Of a stretch of 64,000 nt of DNA, positions 40,811-49,131 are shown in pieces. Under the pieces are notes generated by a model. That model had not been told where the DNA came from. It did no database searches and saw nothing but the letters and a program-made list of their open reading frames with translations. The stretch is from Sediminibacillus halophilus (GTDB lineage: Bacteria; Bacillota; Bacilli; Bacillales; Amphibacillaceae), in assembly GCF_900103695.1 (NCBI RefSeq), contig NZ_FNHF01000004.1:186001-250000 (forward strand), read 5' to 3'. A program made the translations under genes and the position numbers. Position 1 is the stretch's first letter, and each line of letters starts with the position of its first letter.

Positions 40811-41446
40811 ATGCTTTCGGAGGATCTAATTGAGTTGGCGAAGGAGCGGATGCGTCCTTATGCTTGTGAGGGGTTTGTACGGGGGCGTGGTCCTGAAGCA
40901 GCCGATTTGATGTTTGTCGGCGAAGCGCCAGGTAAGACGGAACTGGAGATTGGCAGGCCATTCATCGGACAGGCAGGAAAGATTTTTTCCGGCTATTTGG
41001 ACAGGCTGGGCGTAACCAGAGATGAAGTATTCATTACAAGTGCCGTACGGAGCAGGCCATATAAAATTGTTGAAAAAATAGTGAAAGGCGAGCCCGTCAC
41101 CAAAAATTACAATCGCACCCCGAATAAAAAAGAAATACTCGCCCATGCGCCGATTTTGGATGAAGAAATCCGACAGGTAAAACCGAAGCTATTGATTCCG
41201 ATGGGAAAGACTGCAGTATGGCGGTTGACCGGCTGGGATGTAAGTATGCAGGAAGTTACCGGCCGTTTGTTTGAAATCCCGATTATGCAATTGGCGGGCC
41301 TTGATCAACCGGTTTACAGGCTGACAGAAGAAACCTATCGCGTGTTTCCCATTTACCACCCGGCGGCAATCTTGTATGCACGTCGATTGGAAACAAAAGC
41401 CTACCAGGATATCGATCGCTTAAAGCAACTAAAGGACAGCCTCTGA
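40811..41446 (+). CDS. Uracil-DNA glycosylase superfamily protein without Fe-S cysteines
   Basis: A 211-residue protein with family-4-type motifs: motif 1 GEAPGKTE, GRPFIGQAGKI, and motif 2 YHPAAIL. These bind DNA and the flipped base. Canonical family 4 enzymes also hold a [4Fe-4S] cluster on four cysteines, but only Cys19 is present here and the usual KCRPP is replaced by SRPY, so this is a cluster-free branch common in Bacillus. TAGGAGGGAGC precedes the ATG. A terminator overlaps the stop codon. It probably removes uracil or a related lesion; specificity cannot be read. Confidence 0.8.
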   Translation: MLSEDLIELAKERMRPYACEGFVRGRGPEAADLMFVGEAPGKTELEIGRPFIGQAGKIFSGYLDRLGVTRDEVFITSAVRSRPYKIVEKIVKGEPVTKNYNRTPNKKEILAHAPILDEEIRQVKPKLLIPMGKTAVWRLTGWDVSMQEVTGRLFEIPIMQLAGLDQPVYRLTEETYRVFPIYHPAAILYARRLETKAYQDIDRLKQLKDSL

Positions 41447-41478
41447 TGCATCCAACTGATCAGTTAGGCTGTCCTTTT
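41432..41478 (+). terminator. Terminator overlapping the glycosylase stop codon
   Basis: AAGGACAGCCT and AGGCTGTCCTT pair across a long loop (about 23 nt) and end in TTTT. The left arm is part of the coding sequence. Confidence 0.8.
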
Positions 41479-41506
41479 GCTAAACATGAATTAATATAAA
41501 TCAGTA

Positions 41507-42982
41507 CTATTCCAGACTTCCATATTTAAGCAGCGATTGTTCTTCTACGATTTTGCGGTCACTGTGCGGATATTTGGTGTCTTCGATAATCTGATAATCC
41601 TCTTGTCCTTTGCCGGCAAAAATAAGAATATCTCCAGGTTCACTTTGTTCGATTGCATGGCTGATTGCTTCCTTACGATCGGCAATCATCGCGTAATTGG
41701 CGTGTTTCATCCCTTTTTCCATGTCATGTAAAATCGCCTCTTCCTCTTCGAATCGAGGATCATTGACCGTCAGAATCACATAATCTGCCCGGGACGCTTT
41801 TTCGGCCATGGCTGGTCGCTTATATTCATCCCGGTCACCGCCCGTACCGACCATGAAAATCAACCGATTCTCTTTAAAAGGTACTACGGAATCAATTGCT
41901 TTTTCAATTGCATCTGGTGTATGGGCATAGTCGATATACATGGATATGGGGGCATCGATGTCAACCTTATCCATCCGCCCGTCAACTGGCGGCAGTTTCC
42001 CGATGAATTGGACGAGATGTTTCACCGACGCGCCGTGCGCGTACAAAGCGGCTATTGCTGCGAGCACATTGTAGACATTGAACTCACCGAGCAGGTTCAT
42101 CGAGACCGTATAAGATCCCTCAGGGGATTGCAGGGTGAAGACCGTTTTCTCTGGATAATAGCGGATATTTTCTGCCTGGAAATCTGCAGGCGATTGCAGG
42201 CTGTAGGAAATAATTTCTGCTGCAGTGGCCGCCCTGTACGTATCGAACCATGCATCGTCTTGATTGAGCACCGCATACTTGGTTTTGGTCATATCTTGCC
42301 CCAACTGGGCAAATAAAAGTCCCTTTGCGTAGCCATATTGTTCCATCGTATCATGATAATCTAAATGATCATGGGTTAAATTGGTGAATACCACGATGTC
42401 GAAATCGACACCCCAAAGTCTGCCCTGGCTTAACCCGTGTGAAGAGACCTCCATAGCCATATGATCGATATCCTGATCCAACGCATGCTGTAGTATCCGT
42501 TGATTGGTCAGCGCATCACAGGTCGTGTTGGCACTTGTGATTTTCTCGTCGGATAATTCCACGCCGATTGTTCCGGATACAGCCGATTTTCTCCCATCCT
42601 TCTGCAAAAGGGAGTGAATCAAGTTCGTTACCGTCGTTTTACCGTTCGTTCCGGTCACGCCAAACAGCTTCATTTTTGTAGAAGGAAAATCATAAAAATG
42701 ATTGGCAAGAATAGCAGTGGCCTTATAAGTGTCATTGACAACGACAAGCGCTGCCTTGCTCAAGTCGACATCCAATTTTTTTTCGGCGATAATAACCGAG
42801 GCCCCGTTATCTATTGCTTGCTGGAAAAAATCATGACTGTCAACGGTAAACCCGCGTGTACAGATGAAAATACTGTTCGGGACTGACCGCCTGGAATCGT
42901 TATGGATCGCAGTCACTTCTTCAGGCAATGTTCCATATAGTTGTTTGATTTTAAGTGATGAAAGTAGTTCAGCTGTATTCAT
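41507..42982 (-). CDS. murE: MurE-family UDP-MurNAc-tripeptide synthetase paralogue
   Basis: A 491-residue Mur ligase. Domain 1 (about 1-90) binds UDP, the ATPase P-loop GTNGKTT comes near 110, and the C-terminal domain includes VDYAHTPDAIEKAID and FGTGGDRD-like VGTGGDRDEYKRP. MurE adds the third residue of the peptidoglycan stem. At the amino-acid specificity site, where meso-DAP enzymes have DNPR, this protein reads NDPRF: the Arg is kept but the order changes. It is outside the dcw cluster, so it may be a second MurE with a different substrate or role. ATG 42982 has GAGAGG before it. Same strand as mreBH, two genes upstream. Confidence 0.85.
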   Translation of the reverse strand: MNTAELLSSLKIKQLYGTLPEEVTAIHNDSRRSVPNSIFICTRGFTVDSHDFFQQAIDNGASVIIAEKKLDVDLSKAALVVVNDTYKATAILANHFYDFPSTKMKLFGVTGTNGKTTVTNLIHSLLQKDGRKSAVSGTIGVELSDEKITSANTTCDALTNQRILQHALDQDIDHMAMEVSSHGLSQGRLWGVDFDIVVFTNLTHDHLDYHDTMEQYGYAKGLLFAQLGQDMTKTKYAVLNQDDAWFDTYRAATAAEIISYSLQSPADFQAENIRYYPEKTVFTLQSPEGSYTVSMNLLGEFNVYNVLAAIAALYAHGASVKHLVQFIGKLPPVDGRMDKVDIDAPISMYIDYAHTPDAIEKAIDSVVPFKENRLIFMVGTGGDRDEYKRPAMAEKASRADYVILTVNDPRFEEEEAILHDMEKGMKHANYAMIADRKEAISHAIEQSEPGDILIFAGKGQEDYQIIEDTKYPHSDRKIVEEQSLLKYGSLE

Positions 42983-43138
42983 ATCGCAACCTCTCAATCC
43001 AAAATGTCTATTTGGCTTGTCCATTATATGTAGTTGTTTTCCGGATAATGGGCAGGAGACTCTCTCCGATAGTACCCCTATACCCAAGATTACAAGCAAC
43101 TAATCTTATGATGTGTATATTGGATGGTTAGCTGGATT

Positions 43139-43483
43139 TTATTTTTCAGATGAAAAAGAAGCTGTTACGATATGCGATGTATCGATCAGCTTAGCTAGTT
43201 CACGGGTAAGCAGTTGGATTTGTTCATCTTCTTTTAATTTCCCGGAAACCTCTTCATAGTGGGACTGATTACGGAATGTAATTTGTCCGAATAAAAGATC
43301 CTCATCTGCTCCCGTTTGTAAGTAAGAGGTTAAGCCTGCTGCCGCATCGGAACTGGAAGGAAGATAAATTTCATGTTCAATTGCGCCGTGAGACATATTA
43401 ATCACACCGACTTGTTGATTAAGGGCGATAAATTGGTTTGTATGATGCTTCTTTACTCGGTAAAAAGAGACAACAGTGAACAA
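43139..43483 (-). CDS. Protein of unknown function between mreBH and murE paralogue
   Basis: A 114-residue soluble protein; the pattern of short strands and helices (FTVVSFYRVKKHH at the start, LFGQITFRNQSHYEEV in the middle) would suit a ferredoxin-like dimeric alpha/beta barrel, but I cannot name the family. TTG 43483 is preceded by AAGGAGTGG at 9 bases; the ORF extends upstream to 43552 without another ribosome site. It sits 99 bases after mreBH and 156 bases before murE on the same strand. Confidence 0.6.
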   Translation of the reverse strand: MFTVVSFYRVKKHHTNQFIALNQQVGVINMSHGAIEHEIYLPSSSDAAAGLTSYLQTGADEDLLFGQITFRNQSHYEEVSGKLKEDEQIQLLTRELAKLIDTSHIVTASFSSEK

Positions 43484-43582
43484 AGCAACCCACTCCTTTT
43501 CCTTCACTATATGAATAGGCAGAATAAAGTGTGAAAAAGAAGCAGATTGCATGTATTCACCGTAAAAAATATGCAGGAAGCG

Positions 43583-44590
43583 TTATTTCGCTGCTTTTTG
43601 CAATTTGTTGATCATTTTCAGCGCACGACCTGTTCCGATCGCCACCGATTCAAGTGGATTCGGGGCAATATGGACAGGTACCGAAATTTCATCAGCCAGC
43701 CATTTTTGCATGCCTTTTAACAGTGCACCGCCGCCTGTCAACGTGACACCATGATCGACGATGTCCCCGCTCAGCTCAGGAGGGCAGTTTTCCAGTGTTG
43801 TCCGGATGGTTTCCAGGATCGCCTCCAACGATTCTCTAATAGCGTCTTGCACTTCCGTGGAAGTGATCGTGATCGTACGCGGCAGACCGGTAACCATATC
43901 GCGGCCGCGAATATCCATGGACAACTCGTCATGGTCAATCAAGGCATAACCGATTTCCATTTTGACGTTTTCGGCTGTTCTTTCTCCAATCAAAATATTG
44001 TAGTGCTTGCGGATATACTGAATGATTTCATCGTCCATTTTGTCCCCTCCGGTGCGAACAGAACGACATGACACCACGCCTCCGAAGGAAATGATGCCGA
44101 CCTCACTAGTACCTCCGCCGATATCAACGATAACATTGGCGACAGGCTCGTCCACTGGCAGGTCAGAGCCTATGGCAGCAGCAACCGGCTCCTCAATAAG
44201 ATGTACTTCCTTGGCGCCATAACTTTTCACGGCGTTATGGATCGCTCGTCTTTCCACAGACGTGCTTCCAGACGGTGTACAAACGACTACCGTCGGCTTG
44301 CGCATTGACAAACCGGCGACCTTGCTGACTTTTTTCAAAATTTCCTTAAGCATTTGGGCTGTGACATCATAGTCCGCGATAACGCCGTCCTTCAACGGGC
44401 GGATCGGTACAATGTTTTGTGGTGTCTTCCCGACCATTTCTTTCGCTTCACTGCCCACAGCTACAACGTTTTTTGACTCCATATCAATAGCGACCACAGA
44501 GGGTTCGTTTAAAACAATTCCTTTAGACTTTGTGTACACTAATATATTTGCAGTTCCTAAATCGATTCCAATCTCAGCGTTAGAAAACAT
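43583..44590 (-). CDS. mreBH: Actin-like cell-shape protein MreBH
   Basis: A 335-residue MreB-family ATPase. [19 protein letters not shown] at the N-terminus binds phosphate, [18 protein letters not shown] is the second phosphate loop, and [12 protein letters not shown] contacts the adenosine. The [20 protein letters not shown] segment and overall length match MreBH rather than Mbl or MreB. MreBH forms filaments under the membrane that guide lateral wall synthesis, including the LytE hydrolase in B. subtilis. Being close to a murE paralogue on the same strand fits a wall-synthesis context. Confidence 0.9.
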   Translation of the reverse strand: MFSNAEIGIDLGTANILVYTKSKGIVLNEPSVVAIDMESKNVVAVGSEAKEMVGKTPQNIVPIRPLKDGVIADYDVTAQMLKEILKKVSKVAGLSMRKPTVVVCTPSGSTSVERRAIHNAVKSYGAKEVHLIEEPVAAAIGSDLPVDEPVANVIVDIGGGTSEVGIISFGGVVSCRSVRTGGDKMDDEIIQYIRKHYNILIGERTAENVKMEIGYALIDHDELSMDIRGRDMVTGLPRTITITSTEVQDAIRESLEAILETIRTTLENCPPELSGDIVDHGVTLTGGGALLKGMQKWLADEISVPVHIAPNPLESVAIGTGRALKMINKLQKAAK

Positions 44591-44791
44591 ATATCATTTC
44601 CTCCATTGATGACAATTTTCAATTATAGCTTTTCTCTCCCGCATTTTGGTTTATGGGGGTGAACAGCGTGGGATTTATTGGTTTTTCGGTTATTTCTTTT
44701 CAGGTCATTTCAATTTAAATCGTTGATTTTTGATTAATGTCAGTGATAATAAGGTTTCAAAGGATGCTTTTTAGCAAAACGGGTATTTTAT

Positions 44792-44823
44792 AAAAAAAGG
44801 CAGGAAGTCCATTCCCGCCTTTT
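44792..44823 (-). terminator. Terminator of the DUF2639 gene
   Basis: In minus orientation AAAAGGCGGG pairs with CCTGCCTTTT (one mismatch) around a 9-nt loop and is followed by T residues. The gap 44591-44841 holds no gene besides this hairpin. Confidence 0.8.
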
Positions 44824-44841
44824 GTGCTTTTTCGTAAAAGC

Positions 44842-44973
44842 CTACTGTTGCTTTTCTGCTAATAGGTTTGCAAGTACTGGCTTTTTATAACGCTCGAGTT
44901 TGCGTCCTTCCAAGCGACGGACACCCAAATTCTTTAATTCGTTTACGTACCAACCTTTGCTTCCTACGTGCAT
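44842..44973 (-). CDS. DUF2639 small protein, YflJ-like
   Basis: A 43-residue basic protein with HVGSKGWYVNELKNLGVRRL (20 residues) then EGRKLERYKKPVL, the hallmark of DUF2639, a small Bacillus family of unknown function that includes YflJ. ATG 44973 is preceded by AAAGGATGATAGGG; the ATG at 44982 lies inside that site. A long perfect-looking hairpin is found in its leader at 45006-45036. Its own terminator follows. Confidence 0.8.
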   Translation of the reverse strand: MHVGSKGWYVNELKNLGVRRLEGRKLERYKKPVLANLLAEKQQ

Positions 44974-45005
44974 CCCTATCATCCTTTCCCGTTTTATCAA
45001 TGTGT

Positions 45006-45036
45006 GAAACGTCTAAAACTTGGTTTTTGACGTTTC
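45006..45036. promoter_or_regulatory. Stable hairpin in the leader of the DUF2639 gene
   Basis: GAAACGTCTAAAAC pairs with GTTTTTGACGTTTC (13 of 14 pairs) around a TTG loop. No T tract follows in the minus direction, so it is not a terminator; an operator or RNA element is possible. Confidence 0.45.
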
Positions 45037-45256
45037 CTTTAAGCTGGATAAGTACCAACTTAATTTTTTCCACGGGACATTGTAACATCTATAAAAACAA
45101 CGAAAAAGTGAAAAGGCTAATGGAATATTCAACTAGGTGCTATTATATAAGATATAGAACGTGTTTGTTACTTGTAAATTTTGCTACATGCCAGGATGCA
45201 GGGCCGCTGTTATAATTGGTATATAGTGGAACGGAAAAAAGAGAGGAGGATCGGCG

Positions 45257-45634
45257 ATGGATTTTGCGAGTCGTATGGCAGAGGAAAAAATTCAACAAGC
45301 AATCCGAGATGGAGAATTGGATAACCTCCCGGGGAAGGGGAAAAAGCAGGATTTGGAAGATTTGTCGGCAATCCCGGAAGATATGCGCACGAGCTATCTC
45401 ATGATGAAAAATTCCGGTTATCTTCCTGACGAAGTTCGCCTGCAGAAAGAATTGGTTTCTCTGCAAGAAATGATGGATCTGGCCAAGAATCCAGAGCAAA
45501 AAGAAGGCTACCGCAAACAGCTTTCTGAAAAAGAAATCCAGCTGCGTATGCTAATCGAGAAGAAAAACATGAACAAAAATAGCGGATTCCGGAAATATTC
45601 CGGAAAAATCACAAAAGCTTCGGTATATAACTAG
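45257..45634 (+). CDS. DUF1992 (DnaJ-homologue subfamily C-like) protein
   Basis: A 125-residue helical protein. MAEEKIQQAIRDGELDNLPG followed by KGKKQDLEDL and MMKNSGYLPDEVRLQKEL are the conserved parts of DUF1992, also called the DnaJ homologue subfamily C member 28 domain, although no J domain is present here. Function in bacteria is not established. AGAGGAGGATCGGCG precedes the ATG. REP-type repeats start 1 base after the stop codon. Confidence 0.85.
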   Translation: MDFASRMAEEKIQQAIRDGELDNLPGKGKKQDLEDLSAIPEDMRTSYLMMKNSGYLPDEVRLQKELVSLQEMMDLAKNPEQKEGYRKQLSEKEIQLRMLIEKKNMNKNSGFRKYSGKITKASVYN

Positions 45635-45862
45635 CGGGGTCAGCTAGCGGGGGTCAGTCCCTAAAAAAGCTCCGACCGGGTTATATTGAGTGTATTGTGG
45701 ATTATGGGGTCAGTCCCCCAAGGTGGCCTATAGCACGCAAAATGCTGTTATACCGGGTTTTATTCCCCGCAAGGTGACGTTGTTAACCGAATTTCAGGCA
45801 CATTGGGGTCAGTCCCTCCTGAAGGGTTCCAAGTAGCCTGAGGTCATTTTGGGGACTGTCCC
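45635..45862 (+). repeat. Five GGGGTCAGTCCCC-type repeats
   Basis: GGGGTCAG near 45635, GGGGGTCAGTCCCT at 45648-45661, GGGGTCAGTCCCCC at 45707-45719, GGGGTCAGTCCCTC at 45805-45818, and inverted GGGGACTGTCCCC at 45851-45863. No gene lies between the DUF1992 and SRAP genes. Confidence 0.85.
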
Positions 45863-45891
45863 CTCACCCGAAAATAGAGAGGAGGCTTGGG

Positions 45892-46560
45892 ATGTGTGGT
45901 CGTTTTACATTGCAGGCTGGTGAACTGGAAATCTTAAAGGAATATGATTTGGATCAGCGGCTGGAAGGCTATCAAAATCGATTTAACATTGCACCTGGCC
46001 AACCAATTTTATCAATTATTCATGATGGGAAAGAACGCAGGGCCGGATTTTTGCGATGGGGGTTGGTCCCGTCATGGGCCAAGGATCCGAAAATTGGTTA
46101 TAAAATGATCAATGCACGGAGCGAGTCGGCGCATGCGAAACCAAGTTTTAAAAATTTATTGGCACGCAAACGCTGTTTAATCGTCGCGGATAGCTTCTAT
46201 GAATGGAAACAAGCAGACGGCCAGAAGCAGCCGAAACGTATTTCATCCTCCCGACGTTCTTTGTTTGCTTTTGCCGGTCTGTGGGATAAATGGGAGCGAG
46301 AAGACGAAGAAACGTTATTCACGTGTACCATCTTAACTAGAAAGGCGGACCGTTTTATGGAGGACATCCATGATCGTATGCCGGTCATTCTTCCTAAAGA
46401 AGCGGAAGACGACTGGATAGCCCCGGTGAAGCGGAGTCCAGAAGAAGTGAGCAGTTTCATTGAGGAACTGCCATCAGAACCATTGCAGGCATATGATGTG
46501 AGTACATTCGTAAACTCACCAAAAAATGAAGGTGAAACTTGCATTAAGCCATTGGCCTAA
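45892..46560 (+). CDS. SRAP domain protein (HMCES/YedK family)
   Basis: A 222-residue SOS-response-associated peptidase. The N-terminal Met is removed to expose Cys2 (MCGRF), which links covalently to abasic sites in single-stranded DNA. Other conserved residues: Asn in NIAPGQ, WGLVPSWA, Glu in FYEWK and His in HDRMPVIL. It protects abasic sites during replication. GAGAGGAGGC precedes the ATG. Alone between REP repeats and a terminator; no LexA box was identified. Confidence 0.95.
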   Translation: MCGRFTLQAGELEILKEYDLDQRLEGYQNRFNIAPGQPILSIIHDGKERRAGFLRWGLVPSWAKDPKIGYKMINARSESAHAKPSFKNLLARKRCLIVADSFYEWKQADGQKQPKRISSSRRSLFAFAGLWDKWEREDEETLFTCTILTRKADRFMEDIHDRMPVILPKEAEDDWIAPVKRSPEEVSSFIEELPSEPLQAYDVSTFVNSPKNEGETCIKPLA

Positions 46561-46577
46561 AAGCTGATGGCTTTTTT
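46545..46577 (+). terminator. Terminator of the SRAP gene
   Basis: AAGCCAT and ATGGCTT pair across the stop codon, followed by six T residues. Confidence 0.75.
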
Positions 46578-46680
46578 ATGGAAAGATACGGAGGAGCTAA
46601 TCGTGTGCTGCCTCTTAAAAAGCTGCATTGAAACGAGCCTGCCCACTTTATCCCTTTATCGCGATAGCGCGCTACCATAT

Positions 46681-46695
46681 TGGGGGTCAGTCCCC
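46681..46695. repeat. Single GGGGTCAGTCCCC repeat
   Basis: TGGGGGTCAGTCCCCA is a near-palindrome in the 340-base spacer 46561-46900. Otherwise the spacer has no gene that I can support on either strand. Confidence 0.8.
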
Positions 46696-46900
46696 ACACC
46701 CCGGCACCCTCAGTCCTGGACACCAGTCCTTGTCCATGAATTTGCCTGCGGCCCTTGTTGTAACAAGTTTTCGACGTTTTTCTTTGGATTTCGTTGTTGT
46801 TCATGTTTTCTCTCTATTCGTGATATACAATCGCTTTCTTTTCCTTTATACTTAAGAGGTAATATGCCATACATTTACATTAAAACTAAAGGTGACTAAA

Positions 46901-49075
46901 ATGACGCTACTAAACTTAGATCCCAGCTTTGCTCAGCATGATTTCGAGGATTTACTAAATCGGTTGAATGCTGCGGAAGACCGGGATGAATCTATGCGGT
47001 TGATGGTCGAATTAAAAAACTTTGCCCGGGATCATTTCGAATGCCTTCATCAATTCAAACATGCGTTGGAGCAGTCGGATACCACGATTACCGTTACGGA
47101 CAACCGGGGAAGAATTACATATGTCGATGACAACTTTTGCGAAATGACCGGATTCACTGCGGATGAGATACTCGGCAACACGCATCGACTCATAAATTCC
47201 GGATATCATCCTGATTCTTTTTTTCGCGAGTTATGGCTGACAATCCTGGAGGGAAAGGTATGGCGTGGCGAGGTGAAAAACCGCCACAAAAACGGCAGTG
47301 TTATTTGGATGCAGACGATCATCATCCCTCTATTTGAGCGGGCAGGAAGCCCAGGATCATTTATCGCTTTCCGCAAAGATATATCAAGAGAAAAAGAGAT
47401 GGAGCAGCAGTTGATCAAAACGATGGAGGATGAGTTTGAACGAACGTTCGACGCGTTGATCAATATGATCTATAAGGTACAGAAAAGAGAAGAGGACGGC
47501 AGGTTCTTTCATACTATGATCAAGGGCAGGCTCGCCAAAACTCTCGGTTTGCCAACGGAATTGGGAGAAGGCATCTATTTGGAAGACTTTCTCCAGCTGG
47601 AGCAGGCTGAACGATTCAAGGAAAAATATAAGCATGCCTTTCTTGGCGAAGAAGTCAATTTTAAAATGGAATTTAATGAATTGTATTTATACTTCACACT
47701 GGCACCCATTCGGGAAAATGGTGAGGTAGTCGAAGTGGTCGGATCCGCTGTCGATATAACCTCCCTTGAGGAAGCAGAGCAGCAAGTGCGCCATTTAGCC
47801 TACCACGACCAGCTGACGGGACTGCCGAATCGCAGCAAGTTAGCGGAGGATTTAGATGTATGGATTGCCCAGGACAACGGCCCGTTTGTTATTTTTTACT
47901 GTGATCTGGACAGGCTCAAATACATAAATGATGCGATGGGGCAGTTTGCCGGAGACCAGGTAATTTCCACGATTGCCAAAAGGATCGAGGATGTGACCTG
48001 GGGGCAAGGCAACCTGTATCGCTATGGTGGGGACGAGTTTATTTTTGTTCTCCAAGATGATTGTACCGATGAAGCGATGGAACAGATAGGCAACGTGATA
48101 CTCAAACAGATTAACAAGCCGTTGATCATCGCCGGCAAAGAGTTTTTCATTACCTGTTCCATCGGTATCAGCAGGTTCGGCAGCCATGGAAAAACCTCCG
48201 AACAGCTGATCAATCATGCAGGAATCGCCATGCACTACTGTAAGGTGAATGGCCGCAATGGTAAATTGGTATACTCAAAAGAAATGAATCAAACATACAA
48301 CGATCTTATCCTGCTGGAGGGTGAATTACGGCGTGCGCTTACCAAAGAGGAATTGACGCTGTATTACCAACCGAAAATCGACGTCAATAGCGGCGAAATC
48401 ATTGGTATGGAGGCGTTGACGAGGTGGTTCCATCCTGAACGCGGGTTTATTTCCCCGCAGCGGTTTATCACCCTTGCTGAAGAAACGGGATTGATAATCC
48501 AACTTGGGGAATGGGTCATCAAAGAAGCCTGTCGTCAGCAAAAGCAATGGAAGGAAGCCGGCTTTAAGATGCAACGGGTGGCCATCAATGTCTCGGCGCT
48601 CGAAATCCAGCGTAAGGATTTCACGGCAAAAGTCCGCAACATTCTCAAAGAAACCGGCGTGCCACCTCAATGTCTTGAACTGGAAATAACCGAAAACAGT
48701 GTCATGCAAAATACCGAAGAGTGTATAGAAACCATGAATGAATTACGGGAAATGGGAATTACGCTTTCAATCGATGATTTTGGAACCGGCTATTCATCGT
48801 TTGGTTACCTGCGTAAATTCCCGATCAATCATTTGAAAATCGATCAGTCGTTTATTCGTGATGCATTCCATGAACCGAGCAACGCGGAAATCGTCAAGGC
48901 CATGATTCAGCTTGCCCATACGTTCGGTGTCAAAGTAGTCGCTGAAGGCGTGGAGGAACGTGCTGCCCTCGACTTTCTTAAACATCAGAATTGTGATTAC
49001 TATCAGGGTTATTATTTTAGCAGGCCAGTTCCGGCTGAAGAATTCGAAAACATGCTGGTTGCTGAGGAAGTATGA
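46901..49075 (+). CDS. PAS-GGDEF-EAL cyclic-di-GMP protein
   Basis: A 724-residue soluble protein. Order: helical N-terminus, PAS domain with typical TDNRGRITYVDDNFCEMTGF (about 65-85) and PAC segment, a second degenerate PAS-like region (about 165-290), a GGDEF domain with an intact GGDEF motif at 376-380, and an EAL domain beginning near 470 with EAL at 504-506, ELEITEN, DDFGTGYSS and KIDQSFI. Both diguanylate cyclase and phosphodiesterase motifs are complete, so it can in principle make and break c-di-GMP. The PAS domain suggests control by a small ligand, light or redox. ATG 46901 follows AAAGGTGA. In Bacillus c-di-GMP inhibits motility; the chemoreceptors in this window give some context. 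Confidence 0.95.
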   Translation: MTLLNLDPSFAQHDFEDLLNRLNAAEDRDESMRLMVELKNFARDHFECLHQFKHALEQSDTTITVTDNRGRITYVDDNFCEMTGFTADEILGNTHRLINSGYHPDSFFRELWLTILEGKVWRGEVKNRHKNGSVIWMQTIIIPLFERAGSPGSFIAFRKDISREKEMEQQLIKTMEDEFERTFDALINMIYKVQKREEDGRFFHTMIKGRLAKTLGLPTELGEGIYLEDFLQLEQAERFKEKYKHAFLGEEVNFKMEFNELYLYFTLAPIRENGEVVEVVGSAVDITSLEEAEQQVRHLAYHDQLTGLPNRSKLAEDLDVWIAQDNGPFVIFYCDLDRLKYINDAMGQFAGDQVISTIAKRIEDVTWGQGNLYRYGGDEFIFVLQDDCTDEAMEQIGNVILKQINKPLIIAGKEFFITCSIGISRFGSHGKTSEQLINHAGIAMHYCKVNGRNGKLVYSKEMNQTYNDLILLEGELRRALTKEELTLYYQPKIDVNSGEIIGMEALTRWFHPERGFISPQRFITLAEETGLIIQLGEWVIKEACRQQKQWKEAGFKMQRVAINVSALEIQRKDFTAKVRNILKETGVPPQCLELEITENSVMQNTEECIETMNELREMGITLSIDDFGTGYSSFGYLRKFPINHLKIDQSFIRDAFHEPSNAEIVKAMIQLAHTFGVKVVAEGVEERAALDFLKHQNCDYYQGYYFSRPVPAEEFENMLVAEEV

Positions 49076-49102
49076 CCTCGGATTTATTCCTCAATTTACA
49101 TA

Positions 49103-49131
49103 AAAACTCCCGCCAAAAGGCGGGAGTTTTC
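49103..49131. terminator. Bidirectional terminator
   Basis: A 12-bp perfect stem AAAACTCCCGCC/GGCGGGAGTTTT with an AAAA loop sits between convergent genes; both sides end in T runs. Confidence 0.9.

Noticed and set aside
44868..45215. 115-codon plus-strand ORF
   Set aside because: It is the antisense of the DUF2639 gene and its leader; no ribosome site.
13640..46695. CRISPR array
   Set aside because: The short repeats are palindromic, irregularly spaced over 33 kb and without spacers or cas genes.
46544..46804. 86-codon minus-strand ORF
   Set aside because: It crosses a REP repeat and the SRAP terminator, has no good ribosome site, and its product resembles no family.
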